Positions 36,131 through 44,444 of a stretch of 49,946 nt of DNA are shown here, in pieces. The first letter of the stretch is position 1, and each line of letters begins with the position of its first letter. Origin of the DNA: Collinsella aerofaciens (GTDB lineage Bacteria > Actinomycetota > Coriobacteriia > Coriobacteriales > Coriobacteriaceae). The translations under genes were made by a program, and so were the position numbers. The stretch lies in contig RQCP01000055.1 of NCBI GenBank assembly GCA_008668235.1, positions 1-49,946 on the forward strand, in the 5' to 3' direction. Under the pieces are notes generated by a model that made no database searches, was not told the origin of the DNA, and saw only the letters and a program-made list of their open reading frames with translations.

Positions 36131-38779
36131 CTAGCAGACGGCGTAATCCTGAGGCTCGCGGCCGTAGTAGGCGTCCAGGTAGAGCTCCTTGATCTCGCTC
36201 ATGAGCGGGTAGCGCGGGTTAGCGCCGGTGCACTGGTCGTTGAATGCCTGCTCGGTCATCTCGTCGAGGGTGTCGAGGAAGTACTGCTCGTCAACACCGT
36301 AGTCGGCGATGGTCTTCTTGACGCCGATGAAGTCCTTGAGCTCCTCGAGCTTCGTGATGAAGTTCTCGAAGACCTCCTTGTCGTCCTTGCCCTCGATGCC
36401 GCAGTACTTGGCCATCTCGGCGTAGTTGTGCAGCGCGTTGGGGTAAGGATACTGGGAGAAGGTGCCCATCTTGACGGGGGCCTCGGCGGCGTTGTAGCGC
36501 ATGACGCGAGTCAGGATGACGGCGTTAGCGATGCCGTGGGGCAGGTGATGGAAAGCGCCGAGCTTGTGGGCCATGGAGTGGTTGAGGCCCAGGAAGGCGT
36601 TGGCGAAGGCCATGCCGGCCATGCAGGAGGCGTTGTGCATCTCCTCGCGGGCGTGCGGGTCCTTGGCGCCGTTCGTGAAGCTGGAGGGCAGGTTCTCAAA
36701 GACGAGCTTGGCAGCGCGCTCGGAGAGGCCCTTGGTGTAGTCGGAAGCCATGATGGAGACGTAGGACTCGATGGCGTGGGTCATGACGTCGATGCCGGAG
36801 GCAGCGGTCAGGCCGCGCGGGGCGGTCATGCAGTTGTCGGCGTCGACGATAGCCATGTTGGGGAGCAGCGCGTAGTCGGCGAGCGGCCACTTAATGCCGG
36901 TCTCCTTGTCGGTGATGATGGCGAACGGCGTGCACTCGGAGCCGGTACCCGAAGAGGTCGGGACGGCGACGAAGTAGGCCTTCTTGCCCATCTCGGGGAA
37001 GGTGAAGATACGCTTGCGGATGTCCATGAAGTCCATGGCCATGTCCTCAAACTTGCACTCGGGGTGCTCGTACATCATCCACATGATCTTGCCGGCGTCC
37101 ATAGCGGAGCCACCGCCGACGGCGATGATGACGTCCGGCTCAAAGAGAGCCATCTGCTTGGCGCCGCGACGTGCGCACTGCAGCGACGGATCGGGCTCGA
37201 CGTCGTAGAAGCAGTCGTGGGCGATGCCCATCTCGTCGAGCTTGGCCTCGATGGCGCGGGTGTTGCCATTCTTGAAGAGGAACTGGTCGGTGACGATGAA
37301 GGCGCGCTTCTTGCCCATGACGTTGCCCAGCTCGTCGAGGGCGACGGGCGTGGAACCCTTCTTGAAGTAGACCTTCTCGGGAGCGCGGAACCACAGCATG
37401 TTCTCACGGCGCTCGGCCACAGTCTTAACGTTGATCAAGTGCTTCACCCCAACGTTCTCGGAGACGGAGTTGCCGCCCCAGGAGCCGCAGCCCAGGGTCA
37501 GAGACGGCTTCATGCCAAAGTTGTACAGGTCACCGATGCCGCCGTGCGAGGACGGGGTGTTGATGACGATACGGCAGGCCTTCATGACGTGCTCGAACAG
37601 GCTGATCTTCTCGGCCTGGGCGGGGTGCACGTACAGAGAGGCGGTGTGGCCCGGGCCACCGGCGAGCACCAGGTGCTCGGCCTTGTCGACGGCCTCCTGG
37701 AAGTCCTTGGCGTGGTACATGGCCAGGACCGGGGAGAGCTTCTCGTGGGAGAACTCCTCCTTGGCGGGGTCGGTGGAGGTGACCTCGGCGATCAGGATCT
37801 TGGTCTTGGCGGGAACCTCGATGCCGGCGAGCTCGGCGATCTTGGCGGCAGCCATGCCGGGGATGCGGTGATCGAGGGCGCCGTTCTTGAACATGGCAGC
37901 ACGCAGAGCCTCCATCTCGGCACCCTGCTTGACGAAGTAGCAGCCGCGCTTCTGGAACTCAGCCTTAACCTGGTCATAGATGGTGTCGATGACGGTCACG
38001 GACTGCTCGGAAGCGCAGATCATGCCGTTGTCGAAGGTCTTGGAGTGGATGATGGAGTTGACGGCGAGCAGCACGTCGGCGGTGTCGTCGATGACGACCG
38101 GGGTGTTACCGGCGCCAACGCCCAGGGCGGGCTTGCCCGAGGAGTAAGCGGCCTTGACCATGCCCGGGCCACCGGTGGCGAGGATGATGTCGACGTCGCG
38201 CATGACCATGTTGGTCAGCTCGATGGAGGGGACATCGACCCAGCCGATGATGCCCTCGGGGGCGCCGGCCTTGACGGCGGCGTCAAGCACGAGCTTGGCA
38301 GCGGCGATGGTGCACTTGGCGGCAGCCGGGTGCGGGGAGATGATGATGGCATTGCGGGTCTTCAGGCTGATCAGCGTCTTGAAGATTGCGGTGGAGGTGG
38401 GGTTGGTCGTCGGGATGACGGCGCCCACGATGCCGATGGGCTCGGCGATCTTGGTGATGCCGTAAGCCTCGTCGCGCTCCAGGACACCACAGGTCTTGGT
38501 GTTCTTGTAAGCGTTGTAGATGTACTCTGCGGCGTAGTGGTTCTTGATGACCTTGTCCTCAAGAACGCCGCGGCCGGTCTCCTCGATGGCCATCTTCGCC
38601 AACGGGATACGAGCCTTGTTGGCGGCCATGGCGGCCTCATAGAAGATCTTGTCGACCTGCTCCTGCGTGTACGTAGCAAAAAGCGCCTGGGCCTCTCGCA
38701 TCTGAGCGAGCTTAGCCTCAAGCGCCTCTACGTTGTCCACAATTGCGGGAGTAGTGTTTTCCGGTGACTTTTTCACCAT
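36131..38779 (-). CDS. adhE: Bifunctional acetaldehyde-CoA/alcohol dehydrogenase AdhE
   Basis: 882 residues, full length for the family. The N-terminal aldehyde dehydrogenase domain has GVGAGNTPVVIDDTAD and the catalytic Cys in NGMICASEQSVTV. The C-terminal iron-dependent alcohol dehydrogenase domain has IAVGGGSAMDAGKIMW, SSGTGSECTPFA and the iron ligands in HHLPHGIANAVILTRVMRYN. It reduces acetyl-CoA to ethanol and regenerates two NAD+ in fermentation. It assembles into spirosomes in other species. AAGGAGAC is the RBS. Confidence 0.97.
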   Translation of the reverse strand: MVKKSPENTTPAIVDNVEALEAKLAQMREAQALFATYTQEQVDKIFYEAAMAANKARIPLAKMAIEETGRGVLEDKVIKNHYAAEYIYNAYKNTKTCGVLERDEAYGITKIAEPIGIVGAVIPTTNPTSTAIFKTLISLKTRNAIIISPHPAAAKCTIAAAKLVLDAAVKAGAPEGIIGWVDVPSIELTNMVMRDVDIILATGGPGMVKAAYSSGKPALGVGAGNTPVVIDDTADVLLAVNSIIHSKTFDNGMICASEQSVTVIDTIYDQVKAEFQKRGCYFVKQGAEMEALRAAMFKNGALDHRIPGMAAAKIAELAGIEVPAKTKILIAEVTSTDPAKEEFSHEKLSPVLAMYHAKDFQEAVDKAEHLVLAGGPGHTASLYVHPAQAEKISLFEHVMKACRIVINTPSSHGGIGDLYNFGMKPSLTLGCGSWGGNSVSENVGVKHLINVKTVAERRENMLWFRAPEKVYFKKGSTPVALDELGNVMGKKRAFIVTDQFLFKNGNTRAIEAKLDEMGIAHDCFYDVEPDPSLQCARRGAKQMALFEPDVIIAVGGGSAMDAGKIMWMMYEHPECKFEDMAMDFMDIRKRIFTFPEMGKKAYFVAVPTSSGTGSECTPFAIITDKETGIKWPLADYALLPNMAIVDADNCMTAPRGLTAASGIDVMTHAIESYVSIMASDYTKGLSERAAKLVFENLPSSFTNGAKDPHAREEMHNASCMAGMAFANAFLGLNHSMAHKLGAFHHLPHGIANAVILTRVMRYNAAEAPVKMGTFSQYPYPNALHNYAEMAKYCGIEGKDDKEVFENFITKLEELKDFIGVKKTIADYGVDEQYFLDTLDEMTEQAFNDQCTGANPRYPLMSEIKELYLDAYYGREPQDYAVC

Positions 38780-38819
38780 TTGTGTCTCCTTGCGATCGGA
38801 GATTTACCCTACGCCTTGC

Positions 38820-38907
38820 ATGATAGCAAGAAATTATTCGGCGAACGGTCAGATTCCTCTAAAAGGCACACTAAAACGCTTCAACTAAATGAAGCGATTC
38901 AACTAAA
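38820..38907 (-). promoter_or_regulatory. adhE promoter with upstream operator-like repeats
   Basis: On the minus strand an extended -10, TGCTATCAT, occupies 38828-38820. Upstream, TTTAGTTGAA occurs twice, 18 bp apart (38907-38898 and 38889-38880). A 7-bp-arm palindrome, CGCTTCA-N6-TGAAGCG, spans 38877-38896. The Rex consensus TTGTGAA-N6-TTCACAA is not present, so the regulator is not identified. The rest of this gene-free stretch (38908-39111) holds the RAYT-2 repeats and RBS. Confidence 0.5.
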
Positions 38908-38932
38908 ACCATACGCCTGTTGCATCACCCTG

Positions 38933-38982
38933 CTCATTGGGGACAGGCTTACATGAGCGCTTTCACTCATTGGGGACAGACA
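38933..38982 (+). repeat. REP family 2, left block
   Basis: CTCATTGGGGACAG occurs at 38933-38946 and again at 38966-38979, with GCTTACATGAGCGCTTTCA between. CTCAT and ATGAG close a small hairpin in the first unit. A fragment, CTCATTGG, recurs at 39021-39028. Confidence 0.82.
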
Positions 38983-39111
38983 TTGTTTTGCCATTTTGCC
39001 GTTCTGGGCCTGTTTTGCCGCTCATTGGATATAAATAAGTCACAGGCTCAGCATTTCGCGTTCCTTCTCTCCTTTTAGGTGTTGCCTGTTCAGTTTTTGA
39101 AAGGAGAGATT

Positions 39112-39888
39112 ATGCCTCGATGCGCCCGCGCCGTTTCGCTCACCGGCTATTACCACGTCTTTGACCGCGGCAACTCCAAACAGATTATTTTTGAAGATGA
39201 CTCTGACCGATATCGTTTCTTATCGGACATTTCGGACAGGTTTGCGCACCATAAAGTGGTGGTGTTGGCTTGGTGCCTTATGGACAATCACTTCCATTTG
39301 ATGGTTGATGACCCATTTGACAATCTTTCAAAGGCAATGCAGTGTGCGCTGACGGCATATGCTAAGTATTTCAACGGGAAAACGGGAAGAACGGGGCATC
39401 TGTTTGATAATCGCTATTCGCGGGTCGCGGTTGAGTCGGACTCGCAGGCGGTGCAGCTACTCGATTATATCCATCTCAATCCTGTGAAGGGTGCAATTGG
39501 CTCACTCGAAGCATACCGCTGGTCAAGCTTTAGGGCATATCAGCTGGGCTACGATCCCTTTGACATCTGTGATGCGGCCCCCATGCTCGATATTGTCGGA
39601 GGCTCCCGTTGCTATTGCGAGCATCTCGAGGAAGTTGCCGGGTGCATCTGGTCAGTGGAGGTTCTTCCACGCCGGCGGATCCCCGATGAGGATGCCCTTA
39701 CCGTCGCGCGCGAAGTTCTGCCGAGCGTAGACCCCTCGCTTCTTAAGGCCCTGCCGCGCCCCGATCGCGATGCCTGTCTGCTGAGGCTCAGGCGGGCACA
39801 TCTCACGGTCAAGCAAATTGCCCGTATCACCGGCATTGGCGCTACAAGCGTGACCAAGGCCACTGTAGGCTGGAGGGAGGCTGCGTGA
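39112..39888 (+). CDS. REP-associated tyrosine transposase (RAYT), Y1_Tnp family, copy 2
   Basis: 258 residues from ATG 39112 (GAAAGGAGAG upstream; the ATG at 39079 has no RBS). HUH motif MDNHFHLMV (His60, His62) and catalytic Tyr119 in LDYIHLNPVKGA fall at exactly the positions of RAYT 1. RWSSFRAYQLGY and a C-terminal helix-turn-helix (LTVKQIARITGIGATSVTKA) follow. It likely processes family-2 hairpins. No signs of decay: no stop or frameshift, all catalytic residues present. Confidence 0.88.
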   Translation: MPRCARAVSLTGYYHVFDRGNSKQIIFEDDSDRYRFLSDISDRFAHHKVVVLAWCLMDNHFHLMVDDPFDNLSKAMQCALTAYAKYFNGKTGRTGHLFDNRYSRVAVESDSQAVQLLDYIHLNPVKGAIGSLEAYRWSSFRAYQLGYDPFDICDAAPMLDIVGGSRCYCEHLEEVAGCIWSVEVLPRRRIPDEDALTVAREVLPSVDPSLLKALPRPDRDACLLRLRRAHLTVKQIARITGIGATSVTKATVGWREAA

Positions 39889-39920
39889 GGTAGGGGCCGA
39901 ACCGCTGCCGGTATGCGTCA

Positions 39921-39994
39921 TGTCTGTCCCAAATGCGCGAAAGCACTCATGTAAGCCTGTCCCCAATGAGTGCCCTAAGCTTGTCCCCAATGAG
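39921..39994 (+). repeat. REP family 2, right block
   Basis: 39921-39970 is the reverse complement of the left block with four substitutions. The last 32 bp differ at one position only. A further unit, TTGTCCCCAATGAG, follows at 39981-39994, then TGAGTG-type fragments up to the rpmB terminator. Confidence 0.82.
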
Positions 39995-40012
39995 TGAGTG
40001 CAATGAGTGCAA

Positions 40013-40043
40013 AAAGGCGCCCTCCGTAGGGGAGGGCGCCTTT
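40013..40043 (-). terminator. Terminator after rpmB
   Basis: AAAGGCGCCCTCC (40013-40025) pairs with GGAGGGCGCCTTT (40031-40043), 13 bp and a 5-nt loop. Read on the minus strand it ends in a T-run. It may also stop RAYT-2 read-through. Confidence 0.85.
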
Positions 40044-40111
40044 GGTAAGTTCTATGTGAACGCGAGGTCTTTGACCCGGAGAGTCCGAGGTACTTGTTGG
40101 TAAGACCTTAT

Positions 40112-40300
40112 TTAGGAGCGCGCAACCTTGCCGGACTTGAGGCAGGTGGAGCAAACGTTCATCTTGCGACGGTGACCATCGACGACGACGTAGACGCGCT
40201 GGATGTTGGGGCGGAACTTACGGTTGGTGACGCGGTGAGAGTGGCTGATGGAGCGACCGGCAACGGGGTGCTTACCGCAAACTTCGCAAACTTTGGACAT
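40112..40300 (-). CDS. rpmB: 50S ribosomal protein L28
   Basis: 62 residues from ATG 40300 (AAGGAGGGTC upstream); a longer frame upstream adds nothing conserved. SKVCEVCGKHPVAGRSISHS and HRRKMNVCSTCLKSGKVARS contain two CxxC pairs, so this is the zinc-binding (C+) form of L28. Such proteins are often duplicated with a zinc-free paralogue in Actinobacteria. Monocistronic. Confidence 0.95.
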   Translation of the reverse strand: MSKVCEVCGKHPVAGRSISHSHRVTNRKFRPNIQRVYVVVDGHRRKMNVCSTCLKSGKVARS

Positions 40301-40354
40301 AACTGACCCTCCTTGGGCGACAAACGAACATGTCGCGTTAACAAACAAGCCTGA

Positions 40355-40363
40355 ACTATAGCA
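40355..40363 (-). promoter_or_regulatory. rpmB extended -10 promoter
   Basis: TGCTATAGT on the minus strand (TATAGT with upstream TGC). The -35 is weak. The gene-free stretch 40301-40753 otherwise holds the pyrR promoter and leader; 40364-40590 shows nothing I can assign. Confidence 0.55.
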
Positions 40364-40591
40364 CAGAAGCAGCTCCCTGTGCGTAATCTACACAGAGATA
40401 TTCCTCTTTTGGCGATAGTGCCCACGCCACGGCCCTGGACGTAGATCCGATTTGCGTGCAGCAGAGGGGATTATGCCAGCTCGTGCGTATGTTTTCAAGC
40501 TCGTCCCACAAATATATATAGGTTTATGGAGCATTGGGCTCCGTTTGCGGATTGCTCTGTATTTATGCTCGCAATTAAGCTCGAGGTTGGC

Positions 40592-40714
40592 TACACTATC
40601 CCTTGACCATTAAAGGGGTACGAGATACCCACATGGAATTACATAGCTGCCATGCGAGCAGCCTTTCCTGTGGGTGTCTGGTCCGCTTTAAGCGGTCGGG
40701 CATCTATTTTTTTT
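40592..40714 (+). promoter_or_regulatory. pyr operon promoter and transcription attenuator
   Basis: A TACACT box (40592-40597) would start RNA near 40604. Three mutually exclusive hairpins follow. First, GGGTA-CGAGA-TACCC (40616-40630). Second, GATACCCACA (40624-40633) pairing with TGTGGGTGTC (40669-40678). Third, a terminator, GGTGTCTGGTCCGC (40673-40686) with GCGGTCGGGCATC (40692-40704), followed by eight T (40707-40714). The first hairpin would free the terminator by breaking the second. This is the logic of PyrR attenuation, with PyrR bound to hairpin 1 at high UMP. The CGAGA loop resembles, but is not, the Bacillus binding-loop consensus. Confidence 0.68.
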
Positions 40715-40753
40715 GACTGTGTCAGCAGTCAAGACATGTGAGGAAGGAGATCG

Positions 40754-41338
40754 ATGGGCACGACTTCCCCCAAGGCGGTCATCATGGACGAGACCGCCGT
40801 CAATCGAGCGATGACCCGCATCGCGCACGAGATTCTCGAGCGCAACGAGGGCTGTGAAGACCTCGCTCTGGTAGGCATCGTCACGCGCGGCGACCTTCTG
40901 GCAAAGAAGCTCGCCGAGGAGATCAAGGAGATCGAGGGCGTCGACGTTCCGCTCGGCAGCCTCGACATCAGCTTCTACCGCGACGACTACGCTACCAATT
41001 TCGCTCCCGCGATCCACGCCACCAATATTCCCTTTAGCGTCGACGGCAAACGCGTCGTGCTGGTGGACGACATCCTGTATACGGGCCGTACCATTCGCGC
41101 CGCTCTCGACGCCGTCATGGACCTGGGCCGTCCGAGCCGCATTGAGCTGGCAGTCCTCGTTGACCGCGGCCACCGCGAGCTCCCCATCTCGCCGGACTTT
41201 GTCGGCAAGAACGTTCCCTCGTCGCATGAGGAGAACGTGCACCTATATATGAAGGAAGTCGACGGCCACACCGCTGTCGAGATTAATGACGTCGCGCCGG
41301 GTTCCCACGTGGGCTCCGCGCCGCTGGGAGGTGAGTAG
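40754..41338 (+). CDS. pyrR: Bifunctional pyr operon regulator / uracil phosphoribosyltransferase PyrR
   Basis: 194 residues. The PRPP loop VVLVDDILYTGRTIRAALDA near residue 98 and the family N-terminus (KAVIMDETAVNRAMTRIAHE) identify it. PyrR binds pyr leader RNA with UMP and promotes termination. AAGGAGAT is the RBS. The last ~25 residues (EINDVAPGSHVGSAPLGGE) extend beyond typical PyrR. First gene of the operon, preceded by the attenuator it probably controls. Confidence 0.95.
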   Translation: MGTTSPKAVIMDETAVNRAMTRIAHEILERNEGCEDLALVGIVTRGDLLAKKLAEEIKEIEGVDVPLGSLDISFYRDDYATNFAPAIHATNIPFSVDGKRVVLVDDILYTGRTIRAALDAVMDLGRPSRIELAVLVDRGHRELPISPDFVGKNVPSSHEENVHLYMKEVDGHTAVEINDVAPGSHVGSAPLGGE

Positions 41339-41342
41339 TACC

Positions 41343-42287
41343 GTGGCGTTCAACCATAAGCACCTGATCGACATTACCGAGTACTCCGAAGAGGATATCA
41401 AGCTCATCCTCGAGACCGCCAAGGCGTTCTCCGAGGTCAACGAGCGTGCCATCAAGAAGGTCCCCACGCTCAAGGGCAAGACCATCGTCAACATGTTCAA
41501 CGAGCCCTCGACGCGCACCCGCAGCTCTTTCGAACTCGCCGAGAAGCGTCTTTCGGCCGACAGTCTTAACTTTGGCGGCTCCTCGACCTCCACGGTCAAG
41601 GGCGAGAGCCTCGTCGACACCGTTGAGACCCTCAACGCTTATAAGATCGACTGCATTGTCGTGCGCGACAAGCACGCCGGCGCTCCCTACATCGTCACGC
41701 AGAACTCGCCCGCAAGCGTCATCTGCGCCGGTGACGGCAAGCACAACCATCCTACGCAGGCCCTGCTCGACCTGTATACCATCTGGGAGCACAAGGGTGA
41801 CTTCCACGGTCTGAAGGTCGCCGTCGTCGGCGATATCGCCCACTCCCGCGTTTGCGGCTCGCTGATCCCCGCCCTTAAGATCATGGGCTGTGAGACCTAC
41901 GCCGTCGCCCCCGGCACGCTGCTGCCGCCGTCGCCCGAGGTCCTGGGCTGCGACCACGTGACGAGCGACCTCGATTCCGTCCTGCCCGAGCTGGACGTCG
42001 TCTACATGCTGCGCGTGCAACAGGAGCGCCTCGAGGGTGCCCCGTTCCCGACCATTCGCGAGTACCACAAGCTCTTCGGCCTGACCAAGGACCGCGAGAA
42101 GCTCATGAAGCCCGACGCGATCATCTGCCACCCGGGCCCCATCAACCGCGGCGTCGAGTTCGACTCCTATATGGCCGACCACCCGCAACGCTCCGTCATC
42201 CTGGAGCAGGTCTACGCCGGTATCTGCGTGCGTATGGCTATCCTGTATCTGCTGCTTGGAGGTGCCGATAATGGCCTTGCTTCTTAA
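41343..42287 (+). CDS. pyrB: Aspartate carbamoyltransferase, catalytic chain
   Basis: 314 residues from GTG 41343 (GGGAGGTGAG upstream). The carbamoyl-phosphate loop FNEPSTRTRSSFELAEKRLS and HNHPTQALLDLYTIWEH are conserved. No pyrI regulatory subunit is nearby, so it is probably the unregulated trimer or a PyrC-associated form. It overlaps pyrC by 17 bp. Confidence 0.96.
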   Translation: MAFNHKHLIDITEYSEEDIKLILETAKAFSEVNERAIKKVPTLKGKTIVNMFNEPSTRTRSSFELAEKRLSADSLNFGGSSTSTVKGESLVDTVETLNAYKIDCIVVRDKHAGAPYIVTQNSPASVICAGDGKHNHPTQALLDLYTIWEHKGDFHGLKVAVVGDIAHSRVCGSLIPALKIMGCETYAVAPGTLLPPSPEVLGCDHVTSDLDSVLPELDVVYMLRVQQERLEGAPFPTIREYHKLFGLTKDREKLMKPDAIICHPGPINRGVEFDSYMADHPQRSVILEQVYAGICVRMAILYLLLGGADNGLAS

Positions 42288-43560
42288 GAATGCCCACGTC
42301 GTCGACCCGTCCGTCGAGCTTGACGGTGTCGTTGACGTCCTGATTGACGGCGACAAGATCGCCGAGGTCGGCGAGAATCTCGCCGTCGAGGGAGCCGAGG
42401 TCCGCGACCTTTCCGGCAAGTACCTCGTCCCCGGTCTGGTGGATATGCACGTGCATCTGCGCGAGCCCGGCTACGAGGTCAAAGAGGACATCGAGAGCGG
42501 TACCCGCGCAGCTGCCAAGGGCGGCTTTACCGGCGTGTGCTCCATGCCCAACACCGATCCCGTCACCGATAACGGCACCGTCGTGGAGTTCGTCAAGTCC
42601 CGTGCTGCCGAGGTCGGCCACTGTCGCGTCTATCCGTCGGGCGCCATGACCCGCGGTCTTAAGGGCGAGGCCATGTCCGAGATGGGCGATATGGTCGCCC
42701 ACGGCGCCGTCGCCTTCACCGATGACGGTCGCGGCGTGCAGGGCGCGGGCATGCTCCGTCGTTGCATGGACTACGGCAAGATGTTCGGCAAGGTCTTCAT
42801 GAGCCACTGCCAGGACGAGGACCTGGTCGGCCACGGCCAGATCAACGAGGGCAAGGTCTCGACCCGTCTGGCCCTCGAGGGTTGGCCGGCTGCCGGCGAG
42901 GAGCTCCAGATCGCCCGCGACATCGAGATCGCCAAGCTGACCGGTGCCAAGCTGCACATCCAGCACATCTCCACCGCCCATGGCCTGGAGATCGTGCGTG
43001 CCGGTAAGGCCGCTGGCGTTCAGGTTACCTGCGAGGCCACCCCGCACCACATGTTCCTGACCGAGAACGACCTGGACGAGACCTACAACACCTCGCTCAA
43101 GGTCAATCCGCCGCTGCGTACCGAGGAGGATGCCGAGGCCATCCGTCAGGGCGTCATCGACGGCACCGTCGACGCTATCGTCACCGATCACGCTCCCCAC
43201 ACCCCGTGGGAGAAGGCCCGCGAGTTCGAGCTTGCGCCCTTTGGCATGATCGGCCTCGAGACCTCGCTGTCGCTCGTACTCACCGAGCTGGTCAACACGG
43301 GCAAGATGAGCGTGGGCCGCATGGTCGAGCTCATGGCCATCAAGCCGCGTGAGATTCTGGGCCTCGACCAGGTTCAGGTCAAGGCGGGCTCCGTTGCCGA
43401 CCTGACCGTGTTCGACCCCTCTGCCACCTGGACGGTCGGCGAGGACGGTTATGAGTCGCGCGCCGAGAACTCCGGTTTTGCCGGCCGCACGCTTACCGGT
43501 CGTGCCACCGATGTGTTTGTCGGCGGTAAGCAGACGCTCGCCGACGGCTGCATCTGCTAG
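42271..43560 (+). CDS. pyrC: Dihydroorotase
   Basis: 429 residues from ATG 42271 (TTGGAGG upstream). Amidohydrolase metal site DMHVHLREPGYEVKEDIESG, CSMPNTDPVTDN, and the final TDHAPHTPWEKAREFELAPF identify the class I enzyme. It cyclises carbamoyl-aspartate and is often complexed with PyrB. Confidence 0.96.
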   Translation: MALLLKNAHVVDPSVELDGVVDVLIDGDKIAEVGENLAVEGAEVRDLSGKYLVPGLVDMHVHLREPGYEVKEDIESGTRAAAKGGFTGVCSMPNTDPVTDNGTVVEFVKSRAAEVGHCRVYPSGAMTRGLKGEAMSEMGDMVAHGAVAFTDDGRGVQGAGMLRRCMDYGKMFGKVFMSHCQDEDLVGHGQINEGKVSTRLALEGWPAAGEELQIARDIEIAKLTGAKLHIQHISTAHGLEIVRAGKAAGVQVTCEATPHHMFLTENDLDETYNTSLKVNPPLRTEEDAEAIRQGVIDGTVDAIVTDHAPHTPWEKAREFELAPFGMIGLETSLSLVLTELVNTGKMSVGRMVELMAIKPREILGLDQVQVKAGSVADLTVFDPSATWTVGEDGYESRAENSGFAGRTLTGRATDVFVGGKQTLADGCIC

Positions 43561-43652
43561 CATAGCCTTATCGCTTTTGTGCGCGGTGCCCTTGCGGTGC
43601 CGCGCTTTCTGTTCGTTTTGACCATGCAATCGCATGGGGGATTGGAGCGTCT

Positions 43653-44444
43653 ATGCCCACACCTTCCACTGCACGCATGCACGACTTTGAGGTCGTCTCG
43701 AACCAGGAGATCGCCGACGGCATCTTCTCGCTCGTCATCTCGGCCCCCAAGCTTGCAAGTGCGCTCAAGCCCGGTCAGTTTGTGAACATTGCCGTGCCCG
43801 GCGATGCGTCCTCGCTGCTTCGTGTGCCCCTGAGCTTCTATCGCGCCGACGCCCAGGCCGGCACCGTCGAGCTGTGGTACGCCGTCGTGGGTGACGACAC
43901 CCGTCGTCTGTCGCAGATGGCCCCCGGCTCCAAGTCCAACCTGTTGGGCCCTGGCGGCCGCGGTTGGCTTGTTCCCGAGGGCACCAGGAAGGCGCTGCTC
44001 GTGGCGGGCGGCATCGGCGTTCCGCCCGTGCTCTGCCTCGCCGGCAAGCTTGCCGAGCAGGGCGTGGATGTCGACGTTTGTCTGGGCTTTGGCACCGCTT
44101 CCAAGGCCGTGGGTGTCGATGAGTTCCGCGCGCTGGGCGCCACTGTTAACGTGTGCACCGACGATGGCACGCTGGGCACGCACGGTTTTTGCACCGACCC
44201 GGCAGCCGAGCTGCTCGGCGAGGGCGGCTACGACTACGTCGCCAGCTGCGGTCCCGCCGTCATGATGAAGAAAGTCGCCGCCGCTGCCGCCGAGGCCGGC
44301 GCGTACTGCGAGGTGTCGCTCGAGCGCATGATGAGCTGCGGCTTTGGTGCCTGCAACACCTGCAATGTCGAGACGGTCGACGGTATGAAGGGTGCTTGCA
44401 TGTGCGGCCCCGTGTTCGATGCTTCCAAGGTGGTGGTCTTCTAG
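43653..44444 (+). CDS. pyrK: Dihydroorotate dehydrogenase electron-transfer subunit
   Basis: 263 residues. A ferredoxin-reductase-type FAD domain (KPGQFVNIAVPG, VPLSFYRADA) and NAD-binding GGIGVPPVLCLAGKLAEQ are followed by a 2Fe-2S cluster with four Cys in CGFGACNTCNVETVDG-MKGACMCGP. It passes electrons from PyrD to NAD+. The TAG stop overlaps the pyrD GTG. Confidence 0.95.
   Translation: MPTPSTARMHDFEVVSNQEIADGIFSLVISAPKLASALKPGQFVNIAVPGDASSLLRVPLSFYRADAQAGTVELWYAVVGDDTRRLSQMAPGSKSNLLGPGGRGWLVPEGTRKALLVAGGIGVPPVLCLAGKLAEQGVDVDVCLGFGTASKAVGVDEFRALGATVNVCTDDGTLGTHGFCTDPAAELLGEGGYDYVASCGPAVMMKKVAAAAAEAGAYCEVSLERMMSCGFGACNTCNVETVDGMKGACMCGPVFDASKVVVF

Larger units (their letters stand above)
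38933..39994 (+). mobile_element. RAYT-REP island 2
   Basis: A second RAYT gene is framed by 50-bp inverted blocks (38933-38982 and 39921-39970; 46 of 50 matching). Each block contains two CTCATTGGGGACAG-type units. The repeat sequence is unrelated to family 1. The island lies between adhE and rpmB. Confidence 0.75.

Noticed and set aside
36122..38767. An 881-codon open frame on the plus strand opposite adhE
   Set aside because: Val/Gly/Leu/Asp-rich shadow of the adhE codons; adhE itself is full length with all motifs.
40473..40613. A 46-codon frame upstream of pyrR
   Set aside because: Poor RBS spacing, no recognisable similarity, and it runs through the likely pyrR promoter.
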